Shown here: piece by piece, positions 47,141-59,328 of the stretch | Numbering within the stretch: the stretch's first letter is position 1 | Layout: every line of letters starts with the position of its first letter | Assembly (NCBI GenBank): GCA_012934845.2 | Contig: WNNJ02003035.1 | Location: forward strand, 62,001 to 126,000 | DNA from: Pomphorhynchus laevis | Taxonomy: Eukaryota > Acanthocephala > Palaeacanthocephala > Echinorhynchida > Pomphorhynchidae | Length of the DNA: 64,000 nucleotides | Direction of reading: 5' to 3' | Position numbers and translations under genes: made by a program | The notes under the pieces: model-generated | Told to the model about the DNA's origin: nothing | What the model saw: the letters and a program-made list of their open reading frames with translations, nothing else | Databases searched by the model: none

Positions 47141-49210
47141 TAAAAAACGATTTATTTTAACGTGGCAAATGCGTGCCGGCGCACGCTTACATGACCACAA
47201 TAAAACAAAACTGTGAATCAGGTGTCGATAAGGTGTGAACGGAGGAGGTGTTTGAATATGATAAAGGAGGGGGCGCGGCGGACGTCGAGAGGGAGTTGAT
47301 TCTAGGCGAGTGAGGCGGCGACGAGGAAGGATCGGAGACCGTAGTTGTTGGAGTAATTAGGAACGTGAAGTAAGAGGGTATGACAGGAACGAAGCGATAG
47401 CGAGGTGGGGCGAGTATCGTCTAAGAAAGGAAGGTTGATGAACGATGGTGAGCCGACAGCGATTAGACGAAAGGTAACGAGAAGAAGGCGGAGTTTGATG
47501 CGGATTTGGATGGTGGGCCAGGAGAGTTGGGCAAAATATGTGGATGTGTGGTCGAAGCGACGGAGACGAAAGAGCACTCGAACGGCGGTGTTGATTATTC
47601 GTTGTAGGGGTAGGATGATGGATTTTGGAGAATTGGCGAAAAGGCTAAGGCAGTAATCGATTTTAAGGGAAAAGAAGCGATGAAAGAAGAGACATACAAG
47701 AACGGAAAGTCGATAAGGGGGCGGATACGGCGGATATCACGGAGAATTAAGTTAGATGAGCGGACCTTGTCACGGACGAAGGGTTTAAGGGAAAGGTGAT
47801 CATCGAAATGGAAGCCTAAGAAAGTGAGATTGTTGACTATGGGGATGATTGTTGAGGCAAAATATACAGGGGGAGGAGATATGTTTGGTTTACGGGGGAG
47901 GATCCACATTATTTTGGACTTTTCGGGGTTTAGAACGAGATGGAGATTGGAGAGACGTTTGTAGATAGAAGAAAGACAGTTGGAGGCAGAAATGCCGATA
48001 TCGTGTATGCGATGTGCGGGTGCATGAGCATAGATTAGAATGTCATCGGCGTATTGCATGACCTTAAAGGAGTAAGGTTTGATAAACGGAGATAGATCGC
48101 CAAGCAGAAGAGAGAAAAGCAGGGGACCTAGGACTGAACCTTGTGGGACCCCGCAAAAAATAGGGATGGGAGGGGAGGATGATGAATTAGAACAGACGCG
48201 AAAGGAACGGTCGGATAGATATGAGGCGAACCATGCTACGGAGGAGGAAGAAAAGCCGTAATCATAACGAAGGCGAGAAAGGAGGACGGAGTGGTCGACA
48301 ATGTCGAATGCGGAGGAGAGGTCGAGGGAGATGAGAACACTATATAGAGCCTTGTCTCGAGAAATTAGTAAGTCGTTGTACACTTTTATGCATGCGATTT
48401 CTGTCGAGTGATTAGAGCGGAAAGCGGATTGGAAAGGAGGGTACAGATTGGATGAGGAGATATAAGCGTTGATTTGTATTAAGATGAGGCGTTCTAAGAG
48501 CTTTGAAAGAGTAGGGAGTAGTGAAATGGGGCGATAGCTAGAAGGAAGGGAGGGGTCGAGCGATTGTTTCTTAAGGAGGGGACGAACGATTGCGTATTTC
48601 CAGTGTGAAGGAAAGATACGACTGCGGATGGACGAGTTAAACAAGGTTGTGAGAAATGGGGATATCGATGAGCATATAGATTTTAATATGTGGGTAGGCA
48701 GGGGATCGGCAGGTGAGGTTTTGTTGGGCAAGGACATGAGGACAGATGATACTTCTGTAGGTGAGACAGGGAGAAGATGAAAGAGTTCCGGACGGATGAG
48801 ACTAGACTGGGCAGAGTGGGATAGGATGGAGATCCGGGGTGTGAGAGAGCAACGTGGATACTTTAGTCTGGAGAAATGACGAATAATCATTGGCATTGAT
48901 GTTGCACGGCGAAGAAGAGCGAGCAAGGATTGAGTTAAAAGTATGCCAGAGAGTCTTAGAGTTGAATGAAGTGATGATTTTATGCTGCCAGAAGGAGTTG
49001 CATTTGGTACGTAGTAGGTTGAGATGAGACCGGCGAAGAGCAAGATAGGAATCACGGAAAGACGGAGTGATCGAGCGGAAATCACGTCTGAGAGAGCGGT
49101 GATAGACTCGAAAAGCATGGCGGAGTCGACGCTTTGATAGTAGGCATTGGATGTCAAACCATGGGGTACGGTGCAAGCGACGGTGCGGGTGAGACTTTAA
49201 GGGCATCAGT
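47141..49210 (-). mobile_element. L2-like LINE, copy 3 (diverged)
   Basis: Longest L2-like copy. A linker region (49,206-48,802: RTPWFD, LSKRRLR, FWQHKI) overlaps the frame of a 520-residue RT ORF (49,157-47,595) with NKTSPADPLPTHILK, YRPISLLPTLSKLLERL, LDLSSAFDIVDHSVLL, FCGVPQGSVLGPLLFS and MQYADDILIYAH. A frameshift near 47,600 moves the C-terminal part to another frame (to 47,302). The tail hairpin GCGTGC/GCACGC at about 47,169-47,187 differs from copies 1 and 2 by a compensatory pair. The copy is more GC-rich and clearly older or of a different subfamily. Confidence 0.87.
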
Positions 49211-50465
49211 TACATAATAATAACATAAGACAGACCCATAGAGCACTCTCTAAATCTTTTAAAATCCCTGACGTGTTGAGTCAAATGATCTTCAATAATA
49301 GTGTCATGAATGAGTGAAAAAACAAAGAATCACAAAGAAATTAATTGGGAATAAGTTCTTTAATTAAAAAGGGGATATTTAAAATGCATTGGCACAAATT
49401 TAAACGAAAATTCTTAAAGATCCATGCTAATATTTTGATCTAAATGACCAGTAAATGCGATCAGTAACTAAGCTGGAATATTTTAATTTACAATCGTATC
49501 GCTTTAGTAATTTTAGACAGGATACCGTTGTAGTGAGAACTAAGGTTAATTATAAAACAACACCACAGAAATTTCTAGATAGTGAGATTACATTATCTAT
49601 ATTAAGCATAAACTGTAGTAAAGTTCAAGTAGGATAATTTAGTTATCATACTTGAATATAATCAGTAAATGATTGTATACAATGATTTTATATAAAATAA
49701 TATATAATATTATATATTATATTAGCAATTATTTTAATACAAAATAATTGCTAATATAAAAATTGCTAATATAATAATTGCTATAATAATTGTATAATAT
49801 TTTTTAATAAAACTTTTAATAATTAATATTATTAGTTTATTTATTAACCACTGCTGCCAATTGGCGACAGGTAAAATAATTTATACAATATATTAATCAT
49901 CAGTTTCTACGGAAATCATCCATTTTAAAGATTATCAATTTCCCTCAGAAACAAAAAACTGCATTTTCATAATGGAAATGCTGATCACATAACTGCATTT
50001 CCATAAAGACTCACCTGTAAGACCTCAAAAACGGTAGATGCAGGAAGATTGGCGCTCATGAATAAATTGAACAAAATGTGTTGTGTTATCCGTGAATTGA
50101 GGCACGTTTAATCAATGGTCTCTTATGCAATATGAATTAATCCAATATGAAAATTGCATTGCTAGTGTGTTTTGAATATCTGGATTTAAATTATTAATCT
50201 TTAGATGCCAGTCATTTATATAATATAGTTAATATTTCTTCTTTGATGGTAACATGAAACGAAATTTGTAATCATCAATTAAATAGCGATCACCGTTTTG
50301 CTATAAATGATGACGATACTTTACTAGATACACCTAAAAGTTTTCAATAAATCGCCATTTAATACTGTTTTATTTGATCATGTTTTTAGCCATTAGGTGA
50401 ATTCATAACGAATCGAGTCCATAGCAAAACTTTGGATCTATCACAATATCAAAAATTTTGAGTGC
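49211..50465. other. Gene-free AT-rich stretch
   Basis: No ORF of note. Snap-back repeats occur near 49,965-50,010 (GCATTTTCAT, ATGGAAATGC). Sparse A/T filler lies at 49,680-49,850. Confidence 0.5.
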
Positions 50466-52660
50466 ACCACTGAACTCTAATCAATGAACTCTAATCTATG
50501 TTGCGGCCACTGAACAGATCGCAACATACTATATCTGAGCATGCATCTGGTTTTTTAGTAGTTATGGCCCGTTCAACATAAATTGATTTCAAGGAGTGGT
50601 TCTAGCTGAGGTTCAAGTCTTAAGTTATTGCATAAGACTGTTAATGTGTCAGCTACTGTTGACAATTTCAATAGTAGTTCTAACTGAGGTTCAAGTCTTA
50701 AGTTATTGCATAAAAGTGTTAATGTGTCAGCTACTGTTGACAATTTCGTTGTGCCGTGTGATGAGCATGGTGCCCCTTTTACAGGATAGAGCATGCGTCA
50801 TGTTCTGATGCTCACCACAAATATACATTTTTTCACGAGACCTGTAGGAGTCCAATTGTAGCGAGCAGCTAGTGCTTCATACTGTAAGGCAGTTGGACTC
50901 CCTTTTAGTGCTGCAAACTGTTGGTATCTATCCATGCCATATGTACTGAACTCGTTTATTTAATTTAGCTTATCAAGATGACGCTTATTATTCATGCCTC
51001 TAATGGTGTTAGCTATAATCATCTACTAAGTATGTCTTTGGACATTATTAGTAGTATCATCATATGCTTTGAGAGCATTTTAGATGCAATGTATTGATGT
51101 TCTGCTTCCTTATCTGGTTACATCATCCCAAAACCTCACATACGTGGTGGGAGAGTGTACATCGATTTGAGGATCGACGAAGTGGGTTTATCAAGCGTTT
51201 TAGACGCAAATTTCTTGAAGATGTTTTCATCTAGCGGTTTAAACCATTCAGGTGAACACGCTGTTGAGCATAAAAGGTAAAACCTATTTGTGCTGAAAAG
51301 CATGTACATAAGCTGCATATACATAGTAAGCGTCCTTGTCCGAGATAGTACTCATATTTGACACATCATTCCACCATCAACCATTAGCGCGTATTACTTG
51401 CTCCTCAACAAATTTGCCAGAACACATTGGTGCTCCAGGCAGTATCACACCACGCTCGGATATCAATACGTTCGTTTCCGCAACCAATTCTAGCGCAACT
51501 TTAGTACATGAATGATGATAGAGAAGACTACTCTTTATATCATTGACGAGATAGACATATTGTGAGATCAATGGTTGTTAATACACTCATATAACTTGTA
51601 AATCTTTAAACGGTCCGACAAAAGTCGAATCATCTGCACACTATCGCTGCATGATGCTTTGAACACTTGCTTGGATTCTACTAATTTGTGACAGTGATGC
51701 CGCTGCAAATGGGGCTATTGCAAGGGCGTCGCCTTGTGTAAACCCGTCTTTCAATATTATCTCACCACCATCTTTAACCATGATTGCGTGACCCCCATAT
51801 ATATTATTTAGCACTCGACCCATCGAAGGACATACCATCCAATTATTTAGCAGCGTTAATTTACGGTCTATCTGATTAAATGCGTTCCTGGCGTCGATGG
51901 CGAGGATTTCCATATTAGAATTTGAGTGGAATTGTTTTGATAACGAGTGGATCGCGTATTCTATTCCCCCGCGTTGTGCAGCACATAGTTGTTCATGACC
52001 AGCTACGGCTTGAAGGTTAGACTTAATTACTTCTGGAAGGTTTTACCTATAATCCTTATTTGTGACATTCTCCCACCCCATTTCGGATATTTGTCGCTAT
52101 CCAAAACGCCAAACGCGATATTATCTCCACTAGATTTCGTGAATGTGCCTTGAATGTCGTTAATATTCGTTTGAACTTATGAGCCGTGACCCCTGATGGT
52201 CCGGAACCACCATGAGTCTTCAAGGCAGCAGTAATCACGCGATTCGCATCTATCACAGTAAAGACAACATCATGATTGATGACCCAATTTGGCAGTAAGA
52301 TTAACATTAATGATTCCTGATCAACGTTCATGCTTTCTGGACGCATTTCACTTAATATCTCGCGTACATCACGTCCGTTGAAATCATCATCCCATTCACA
52401 TATCGGACGTTCTACTATGTCCGATTGTTCCAAGGTTTCGATTGCAGTGGTGGCATGGCTAAATTTAATTAGTGACTTTTGCCAGTTAACTTTCTTGTCG
52501 GTGTTGGTATTTAGTATGGATTTTTGTTGAAGTACACAAGCTTCATCCAGTAAATCTTGTAGTTGTCCACTATGTCATAGTGTGAAGCGTCTTTTTAGAG
52601 TTTTCCTGGACAATTGTACCTTTCGTCAAGGAATTCGTTGTAGACACGGAATTTGTAGTC
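50466..52660 (-). mobile_element. Second copy of the zinc/endonuclease-like RT family
   Basis: Minus-strand order: LLDEACVLQQKS (about 52,545), RDVREILSEMRPESM, GGSGPSGVTA, IDARNAFNQIDRK, GFTQGDALAI, ERGVILPGAP, LPPR (about 51,140), LAARYNWTP, KCICGEHQNMTHALSCKRG, TRHNEIV and a KPDACSDI-like endonuclease motif near 50,530. The RT box region is decayed, and several frameshifts and stops are present. A 77-bp tandem duplication (about 50,600-50,750) sits in the coding part after the RHN motif. No terminal inverted repeat could be found here. Confidence 0.78.
50598..50750. repeat. 77-bp tandem duplication
   Basis: Two units (about 50,598-50,674 and 50,675-50,750) sharing GAGGTTCAAGTCTTAAGTTA and GTGTCAGCTACTGTTGACAA. 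Confidence 0.85.
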
Positions 52661-52925
52661 ATTAGGTACTGACTACAAAGTATATTATTTATTATTCCAT
52701 ATATTATTAATAATATAATTAATAAATTTAATTGATTAATTGTTAATCAATTTTAATAGCAATTAATAGCAAATTTTAGCAATTAATCAATTAATTATTA
52801 ATTGATTAATTAATAAAATTGCTAATAAATTATTGCAATTCTTTTAATTGCTAATAATTGCTACTATTACTTTTATCAGCTAATAAAGCTACTATTAGTA
52901 CTGATTTTGTGTTCCAATGTGAATT
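52661..52925. other. Gene-free A/T filler
   Basis: Repeated ATTAATTGATTAATTG-like blocks and AATAGCAATT variants. Nothing else is seen. Confidence 0.6.
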
Positions 52926-53302
52926 TTATAAGGAATTTAACATATTAAGAATTACCAAATTCTTTAAATTTCATTATTTTATGTATTATATTTTATATTA
53001 TATGGTATGCATGAATGCTCATGCAACAAATGTTTCTTGTAAATTTGCCATCTTTAGCATATAAATTAAACGTAGTTTTAAATGATGTAAATTATGCCAA
53101 AATGATGCCAATTGATGTAAATTTAATGTTCATATCTATATATATACCTTTTTATCATTAATATTGGTTTTATTAAGAATGAGGCTACCTGGATAAACTT
53201 ATTCGCTTATTGAATAAAAATTGCTAGAATTAAATGCACATATATCATCAATATATCGAAGCATAAATTTCATATCTTTATACAATTTAGATTTATTTTT
53301 AT
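52926..53302 (-). mobile_element. RYIDD-type RT fragment, unit 1
   Basis: On the minus strand: LRYIDDICAFNSSNFYS, YPGSLILNKTNI, HSCIPYNIKYNT and NNEI. The series FRYIDD...IYP.SL.L...IP..I.Y....EILRIA is known from a PLE-like RT group. It is strongly decayed and AT-rich. A GCATGA-ATGC-TCATGC hairpin lies in the IPY region. Confidence 0.6.
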
Positions 53303-53342
53303 GCAATTCTTAAGAATTCATTATTTAATATATTATTATTAT

Positions 53343-55178
53343 TCCAATACATACCAAAGCCAGAAGGCTATTCAGGCAGAGTCCAAAAAAAAATAAAAAT
53401 AATAAAACAAAAGCAAATGGTCAGTCAACGTAGCTAATTAGGGTATTCCAGTGGTAGTGTTGAATGGCGGCATTGTTCATGTATCCATTTGTAGCATCGT
53501 GATTTAAACGTTCTCAAACTGGGGGCTGCAACGACTTCCTCAGGCAACGAATTCCACATGTTAATTCCTCTCCTTGAGAGTCTATACACTTTTGGTAATC
53601 TGCCAAATCTAAATTTATACAAGACTCTGCTATGTCCCCGAAACTGATCTACCCGCCTAGTGATTACATCGGTGGGATAACCTACCACATCATTCGACAT
53701 ATGCCATATACATAGCATTTCCAAGGATATGAACCTCTCACGTACCGACAACATCCCAATACGACTTAGACGTACATAATAGTCAATACCACTTAAGCCA
53801 ATACAGAGCCTCGATCCGCGCCTAAGAATAGACTCCAGGTCTAATAGTTCTTGCTTAGTGACAGGGAAACAAGCCTGAATGCAGTACTCCAAGTGTGGCC
53901 TGACGATGGAGATGAATAACCTCTTAAACATGTGACAGCTTAACCTGAGGAATGCATTTTTAATACAATATAACGCCCTAGTAGCTTTACCTAGAAAGAA
54001 GTCGGTGTTCAACTTTGTTTTCAAGGATCTATGGACAATAATCCCTAAATCCTTATGATGAGACACTTCCTTTAAGACCATATCTCCAATAAAGTACCTT
54101 AGAGTTTCAATAGGGCGACCTAGTTGCATGAGGACACATTTATCAACATTCAACCGTAGTCCGGTAGAATCGCACCACTTGATCAGGGAGTTTAGATCAT
54201 TTTGTAACGATACTCGATCATCAGGACTTCTAATGATCGACCAAATCTTTAGATCGTCTGCAAACGCTAGATGAGAGCATGATAAGCGGAGTAGCAGATC
54301 ATTAATGAAGATTATAAAGAGCAGTGGGCCAAGGACTGATCCCTGCGGTACGCCAGAATTAATATTTACCGAATAAGAAAACACGCCCCCCACACAAACT
54401 CGGAAAGACCTATTCGATAGAAATTCCCTGACCCACTCACAAATATATGAATGAAGTCCATAGTGATACAGTAAAGACACTATGCCGTCGTGTGGTACCC
54501 TATCAAAAGCTTTCGAAAAATCAAGGAATACTGTATGAACCTGAAACCCAGCCCCCAGAGCATCAGCCCATTTTTCACGCGCAGTTAGTAGGTTAGTAAG
54601 GCATGAACGTCCGATCCTGAAACCATGTTGAGATTCAACCAATATGTGATTACGATCCAAATGATCCCTGATTCTACTAGCAATGATTCTTTCTAAAAGT
54701 TTGCAGAATACGCTAGTTAAGCTAATGGGCCGAAAGTCCGCGCAAAAGCTAACAGGATGCTTTTTGGGAATAGGCACCACAATTGCACACTTCCAACTGT
54801 CAGGAATCCAAGATGTATCTAAGCTGTATCTGAAGAACATAGTTAAATCATTGCTCAGTTCGTTCGCTAGGGATTTGACGAGGAAGGGGGCAATATTGTC
54901 TGGTCCCGGAGATGTAAACGAATCGAGCTTCATTACCTCGTTCAACACCTCATCCACTCTGAGTGGACGAACACAACACCGATGAGCAACCGGAACATAC
55001 TTCCAACTAAAGTCATGCAGTTTGTTAGAGGTCAAAGCCTGTACCAAGAAGCCATCAGCTAAATGTTGGGCGATTAGAGACAGATCGGTCAAAGTTTCAG
55101 TTGGCGTTTGGATTGAGCTAATTGTGGCGACAAGTGTTCTGTTGTTTCTTACATAAGACCAAAACCTCCTATTATTTT
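53343..55178 (-). mobile_element. CR1-like LINE, 5'-truncated with intact RT ORF (family B)
   Basis: One open frame from about 55,176 to 53,434. Upstream of the first Met it already reads NRRFWSYVRNNRTL. Then: DEVLNEVMKLDSFTSPGPDNI, DFRPISLTSVFCKLLERII, QHGFR, VFLDFSKAFDRVPHDG, NSGVPQGSVLGPLLFIIFIN, HLAFADDLKIW, HKDLGI, FISIVRPHLEYCIQACFPVT, RGHSRVLYKFR, INMWNSLPEEVV and FKSRCYKW. This is the full RT and C-terminus without an endonuclease. It is inserted in an RYIDD RT fragment: flanks at 53,303-53,343 and 55,178-55,195 both belong to that repeat. It is the best preserved LINE ORF in the window and presumably recent. Confidence 0.88.
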
Positions 55179-55460
55179 ATATGGTATGCATGAATGCTCA
55201 TGCAAAAATGTTTCTTTTAGATTTAAATGTCTTCTTTATGATAAAAATAGAAAGTAGTTTAAATTGATGTTAATTTAATGTTCAAATCTTTATAAATATA
55301 TTGTTAATCATTTGAAAGGGAATGAGACATTCTGGGGGGAATAATTATTTTTGTATCTAAATGCTATTCCCAGAAAAAAGAAATTAAATATTTCTTCGAT
55401 ATTTCGTTCGCTAACCGCGGACATTATCAAGAAGTATCTGAAACAATAAAACAAGTTAAG

Positions 55461-57143
55461 TTACAATGTATGAAAAACAAAATCATTTTGGACATTCAAA
55501 TTTGGTTCGAGGATCTTTATAGCGACAGCCTCCATAACTAATCGGCGTTTTAAGTTAGGCTCGGAAATCAAAACTGACACATTGTCAAAGTCGATGTCAT
55601 GCCCAGTTTGATGAGCATGGTCTGCTAATGCCGACTGCGCTGATGTTGTGAGTGCCTTCTTATGTTCTTTTAATCTAGTTTTTAGAGTACGTCCAGTTTG
55701 TCCAATGTATATGCTTATACAATCCCTACACCCAACCTTGTACACTACACCCATCTTATCAAAATAAGTTCTTCTTGGTTTGGTGACTAGTGCATCAAGA
55801 TGATATGTACATCGGGTACCATAAAACATTTTTAATGGTAATCCTGACTGGAAAATGAATCTCTTTATTTTATTAAGAATATCCTCACTTAAACTACCCA
55901 TTGCGGGAATATAGAAGCAGTGTTTCAATTTTTGAGGACCAATTAAGTTGGATTGCGCGGAAGTGTGAATGCGTTCTTTTGTTTTCTTAATTATTCTATG
56001 TAAGATATCTATCGGGTAGCCTAGAGATGTAAATATTCTCAAAACTTTGCTTAATTCGGCGTTTAGATAAATTTCTTTGTTACAAATTCGATACGCTCTT
56101 AAACAGAAGCCACGAAACACACCTAGTTTTGTTGATGCCGAATGACTGCTGTCCCACGGAATATACAAGCTAGTTTCTGTAGCTTTTCTGAATACTTTAG
56201 TGACGGAGACATCAGTGGTCAAAACATCGCAATCTAGGAATGGTAAAAACTCGTTAGAAGGCCAGGTAATTGTCACTTCTATTCGAGGATTCAATGAATT
56301 GAAAATTCTAAGAAAATCATCTGCTTTATCACGACTTTCTGGCCAAATAACAAATATATCATCGATGTAACGATAAAATGCGATAGGTCGTATATCACAA
56401 CGGCTTATAGCCTCTTCCTCTAACTTTTGCATGTACAGGTCAGCCAAGGCGGGGCCGATTGGTGATCCCATAGCTACACCAAAAAGTTGTTTATATATAA
56501 TGCTATCAAAGGAAAAGTTCGTTGTGCATGCTAACTGGAATAATCTCCTACATTTAACCAAATGTTCACTATCTGTCCAAGGGGATCCGAGTTTTGATAT
56601 CGCAAAGTCGACAGCATCATCTACTGACACATTAGTAAATAGTGATTTCACATCTAGTGTGAAAATTACATACGTTATCTGATTTAAGTCCAGTGCTCTC
56701 AATTTGTTAACAAAATCAGTAGTATTTAGCACTTTCGTAGGAATTGACATCACAATAGGTTTTAGCAAACTTGACTAGAACTTACCTACACCATAGTTAA
56801 ATGCACATTTCATTGACACAATAGGACGTAAGGGACAGTCTAGCTTATGGATTTTGGGCAAACCGTACATGTAAGGTACAAGAGGATCGGATGGAAACAT
56901 TTGGAGATATTCTACACGCGTGATCAATCCTTTTGAAGCGAAGTATTTAAGTAGTGTTACCAATTCACGTGCCCAGGCTTTTGCCGTATTTCTTAAAGAA
57001 GGTTCAAATGTGGATGTATCTCCCAAAATAGACAACATCTTTTCATTGTAATCAGATTTATCCAACAACACTACACAATTCCCCTTATCAGCTTTAGTCA
57101 GGACTATTTGATCATTATCACGAAGATCTTTTAAAGCGTTCAA
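55461..57143 (-). CDS. Penelope RT/GIY-YIG polyprotein, 5'-truncated
   Basis: About 560 codons with a single in-frame stop near 56,777. RT motifs include the metal-binding YIDD box. The C-terminal GIY-YIG nuclease keeps the Tyr, Arg, Glu-His and downstream Glu/Asn positions. Penelope proteins are usually longer at the N-terminus, so about 150 or more residues are missing. Confidence 0.85.
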
Positions 57144-57144
57144 T

Positions 57145-58108
57145 GTTAGAGGAAGAGGCTATAAGCCGTTGTGATATACGACCTATCGCATTTTATCGTT
57201 ACATCGATGATATATTTGTTATTTGGCCAGAAATTCGTGATAAAGCAGATGATTTTGTTAGAATTTTCAATTCATTGAATCCTCGAATAGAAGTGACAAT
57301 TACCTGGCCTTCTAACGAGTTTTTACCATTCCTAGATTGCGATGTTTTGACCACTGATGTCTCCGTCACTAAAGTATTCAGAAAAGCTACAGAAACTAGC
57401 TTGTATATTCCGTGGGACAGCAGTCATTCGGCATCAACAAAACTAGGTGTGTTTCGTGGCTTCTGTTTAAGAGCGTATCGAATTTGTAACAAAGAAATTT
57501 ATCTAAACGCCGAATTATGCAAAGTTTTGAGAATATTTACATCTCTAGGCTACCCGATAGATATCTTACATAGAATAATTAAGAAAACAAAAGAACGCAT
57601 TCACACTTCCGCGCAATCCAACTTAATTGGTCCTCAAAAATTGAAACACTGCTTCTATATTCCCGCAATGGGTAGTTTAAGTGAGGATATTCTTAATAAA
57701 ATAAAGAGATTCGTTTTCCAGTCAGGATTACCATTAAAAATGTTTTATGGTACCCGATGTACATATCATCTTGATGCACTAGTCACCAAACCAAGAAGAA
57801 CTTATTTTGATAAGATGGGTGTAGTGTACAAGGTTGGGTGTAGGGATTGTATAAGCATATACATTGGACAAACTGGACGTACTCTAAAAACTAGATTAAA
57901 AGAACATAAGAAGGCACTCACAACATCAGCGTAGTCGGCATTAGCAGACCATGCTCATCAAACTGGGCATGACATCGACTTTGACAATGTGTCAGTTTTG
58001 ATTTCCGAGCCTAACTTAAAACGCCGATTAGTTATGGAGGCTGTCGCTATAAAGATCCTCGAACCAAATTTGAATGTCCAAAATGATTTTGTTTTTCATA
58101 CATTGTAA
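57145..58108 (+). pseudogene. Penelope RT/GIY-YIG, inverted partial copy
   Basis: Begins at LEEEAISRCD and retains the RYIDDIFVIW box and the GIY-YIG domain. It differs from the minus copy by a few residues and has one TAG in the nuclease at about 57,932. It lacks the N-terminal RT motifs and so is not functional alone. Confidence 0.85.
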
Positions 58109-58240
58109 CTTAACTTGTTTTATTGTTTCAGATACTTCTTGATAATGTCCGCGGTTAGCGAACGAAATATCGAAGAAATATTTAATTTCTTTTTTTCTGG
58201 GAATGGCATTTAGATACAAAAATAAATATTGTTAATCATT

Positions 58241-58700
58241 AATTTAGTTTTATTAAGAAATGACTATATGGATAAATTTGTTCGCTTATTGAATAATTAA
58301 TTATTAGAGTTAAATACACATTTCATCGATATATCAAAAAATATAATATATATTTTCAAATAGATTGGACTTATTTTTAAACAGGTTAAAAATAGGTTAG
58401 GTATAATTGGGCTGTTATTACCTCTCACTGGAACACCATGTATTTGTCTAAATATAGATGTTCCTAGTTTTAAATAATTTTGATTTATCAAATATTTAAT
58501 GCTTTCATAAATTCAATTTTACCTATATATTTATATTTACTTGATTGTTGGAATTTGTTAGATAGTGCTATTGTCATTATAGCATAGGTATATCAATTTC
58601 CTAATATAAGATTAATTGATTTTTCTAACGTTTTTAATATCTGCTAAATCTAGATTTGTATAAAGCGTACTAAAATCGTACCTGTTTAAATTCTAAATAT
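58241..58700 (-). mobile_element. RYIDD-type RT fragment, unit 2 (split by Penelope pair and LINE)
   Basis: Minus-strand order: YDFSTLYTNLDLADI (about 58,670), FRQIHGVPVRGNNSPIIPNL (about 58,440), a YFDISMKCVFNSNN equivalent of the YIDD segment, then the Penelope insertion. The unit resumes at 55,312-55,178 (HEHSCIPYKI). It is cut again by the family B LINE and ends at 53,343-53,303 (NNEFLRIA). Confidence 0.6.
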
Positions 58701-59175
58701 TTATTTATTTTGTGTGTTCTAAAAATTCTTTTGTAGACTTAATACTGAAATAGTGTTTAATTCTAATATTAATTTCGATAACCCTACAATATTTATTTAA
58801 GTGTGTTGTAAAACCGATATCGTTACAAATTGTTGCAATTCTTAAAATTTCATTATTTAATGTATTATATTTTATATTATATGGTATGCATGAATGTTCA
58901 TGCAAACATATGTTTCTTGTAAATTTAAATGTATTCTTTACGATATAACTAAATTCTAGTTTTAATTGATGTCAATTTAATGTTCATATGAAGATATATA
59001 CTTTCTTTATCATTAATATTGGTTTTATTCAGAATGAGGCTACCTGTATAAATTTGTTCGCTTATTGAATAAAAATTGTTAGAGTTAACTACACATATAT
59101 CATGAATATATCGAAACATTTATTTTATATATTTATATAATTTGGATTTATTTTTACACAATTATGAACAAATTC
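58701..59175 (-). mobile_element. RYIDD-type RT fragment, unit 3
   Basis: FRYIHDICVVNSNNFYS (about 59,090), then a HEHSCIPYNIKYNTLNNEIL frame continuing RIATICNDIGFTTHLNKY to a stop at 58,705. It lies directly upstream of unit 2 in the same orientation, giving a tandem arrangement. Confidence 0.6.
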
Positions 59176-59328
59176 ATATTCCATAAAGCTTAAAAAATAA
59201 GTAAGCTATTATTACCTCTTATTAAACAACAATGATTTCGTGTTCCAAATTAACATGTTAACTGTCCCAAATCAAGATATTTATATTATAACGACAGTTG
59301 ATTGTATCTTGATTAATTTTCAGAGGGC

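Larger units (their letters stand above)
55313..58225. mobile_element. Penelope-like element pair, head to head, inserted as one unit
   Basis: Two arms of about 1,080 bp (55,347-56,424 and 57,145-58,223) are nearly identical inverted copies, separated by about 720 bp. The minus-strand member carries, from 57,143, VLTKADKGNCVVLLDKSDY, YGLPKIHK, LRPIVS, then the RT core (TLDVKSLFTNV, FGVAMGSPIGPALADLYM, RYIDDIFVIW, FLPFLDCDV) and a GIY-YIG endonuclease (YKVGCRDC, YIGQTGRTLKTRLKEH) to 55,461. One in-frame TAG lies at about 56,777. The plus-strand member starts at the LEEEAISRCD segment and has a stop (TAG at about 57,932) after EHKKALTTSA. A 15-bp repeat ATATTGTTAATCATT flanks the pair (55,298-55,312 and 58,226-58,240). 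Confidence 0.87.
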
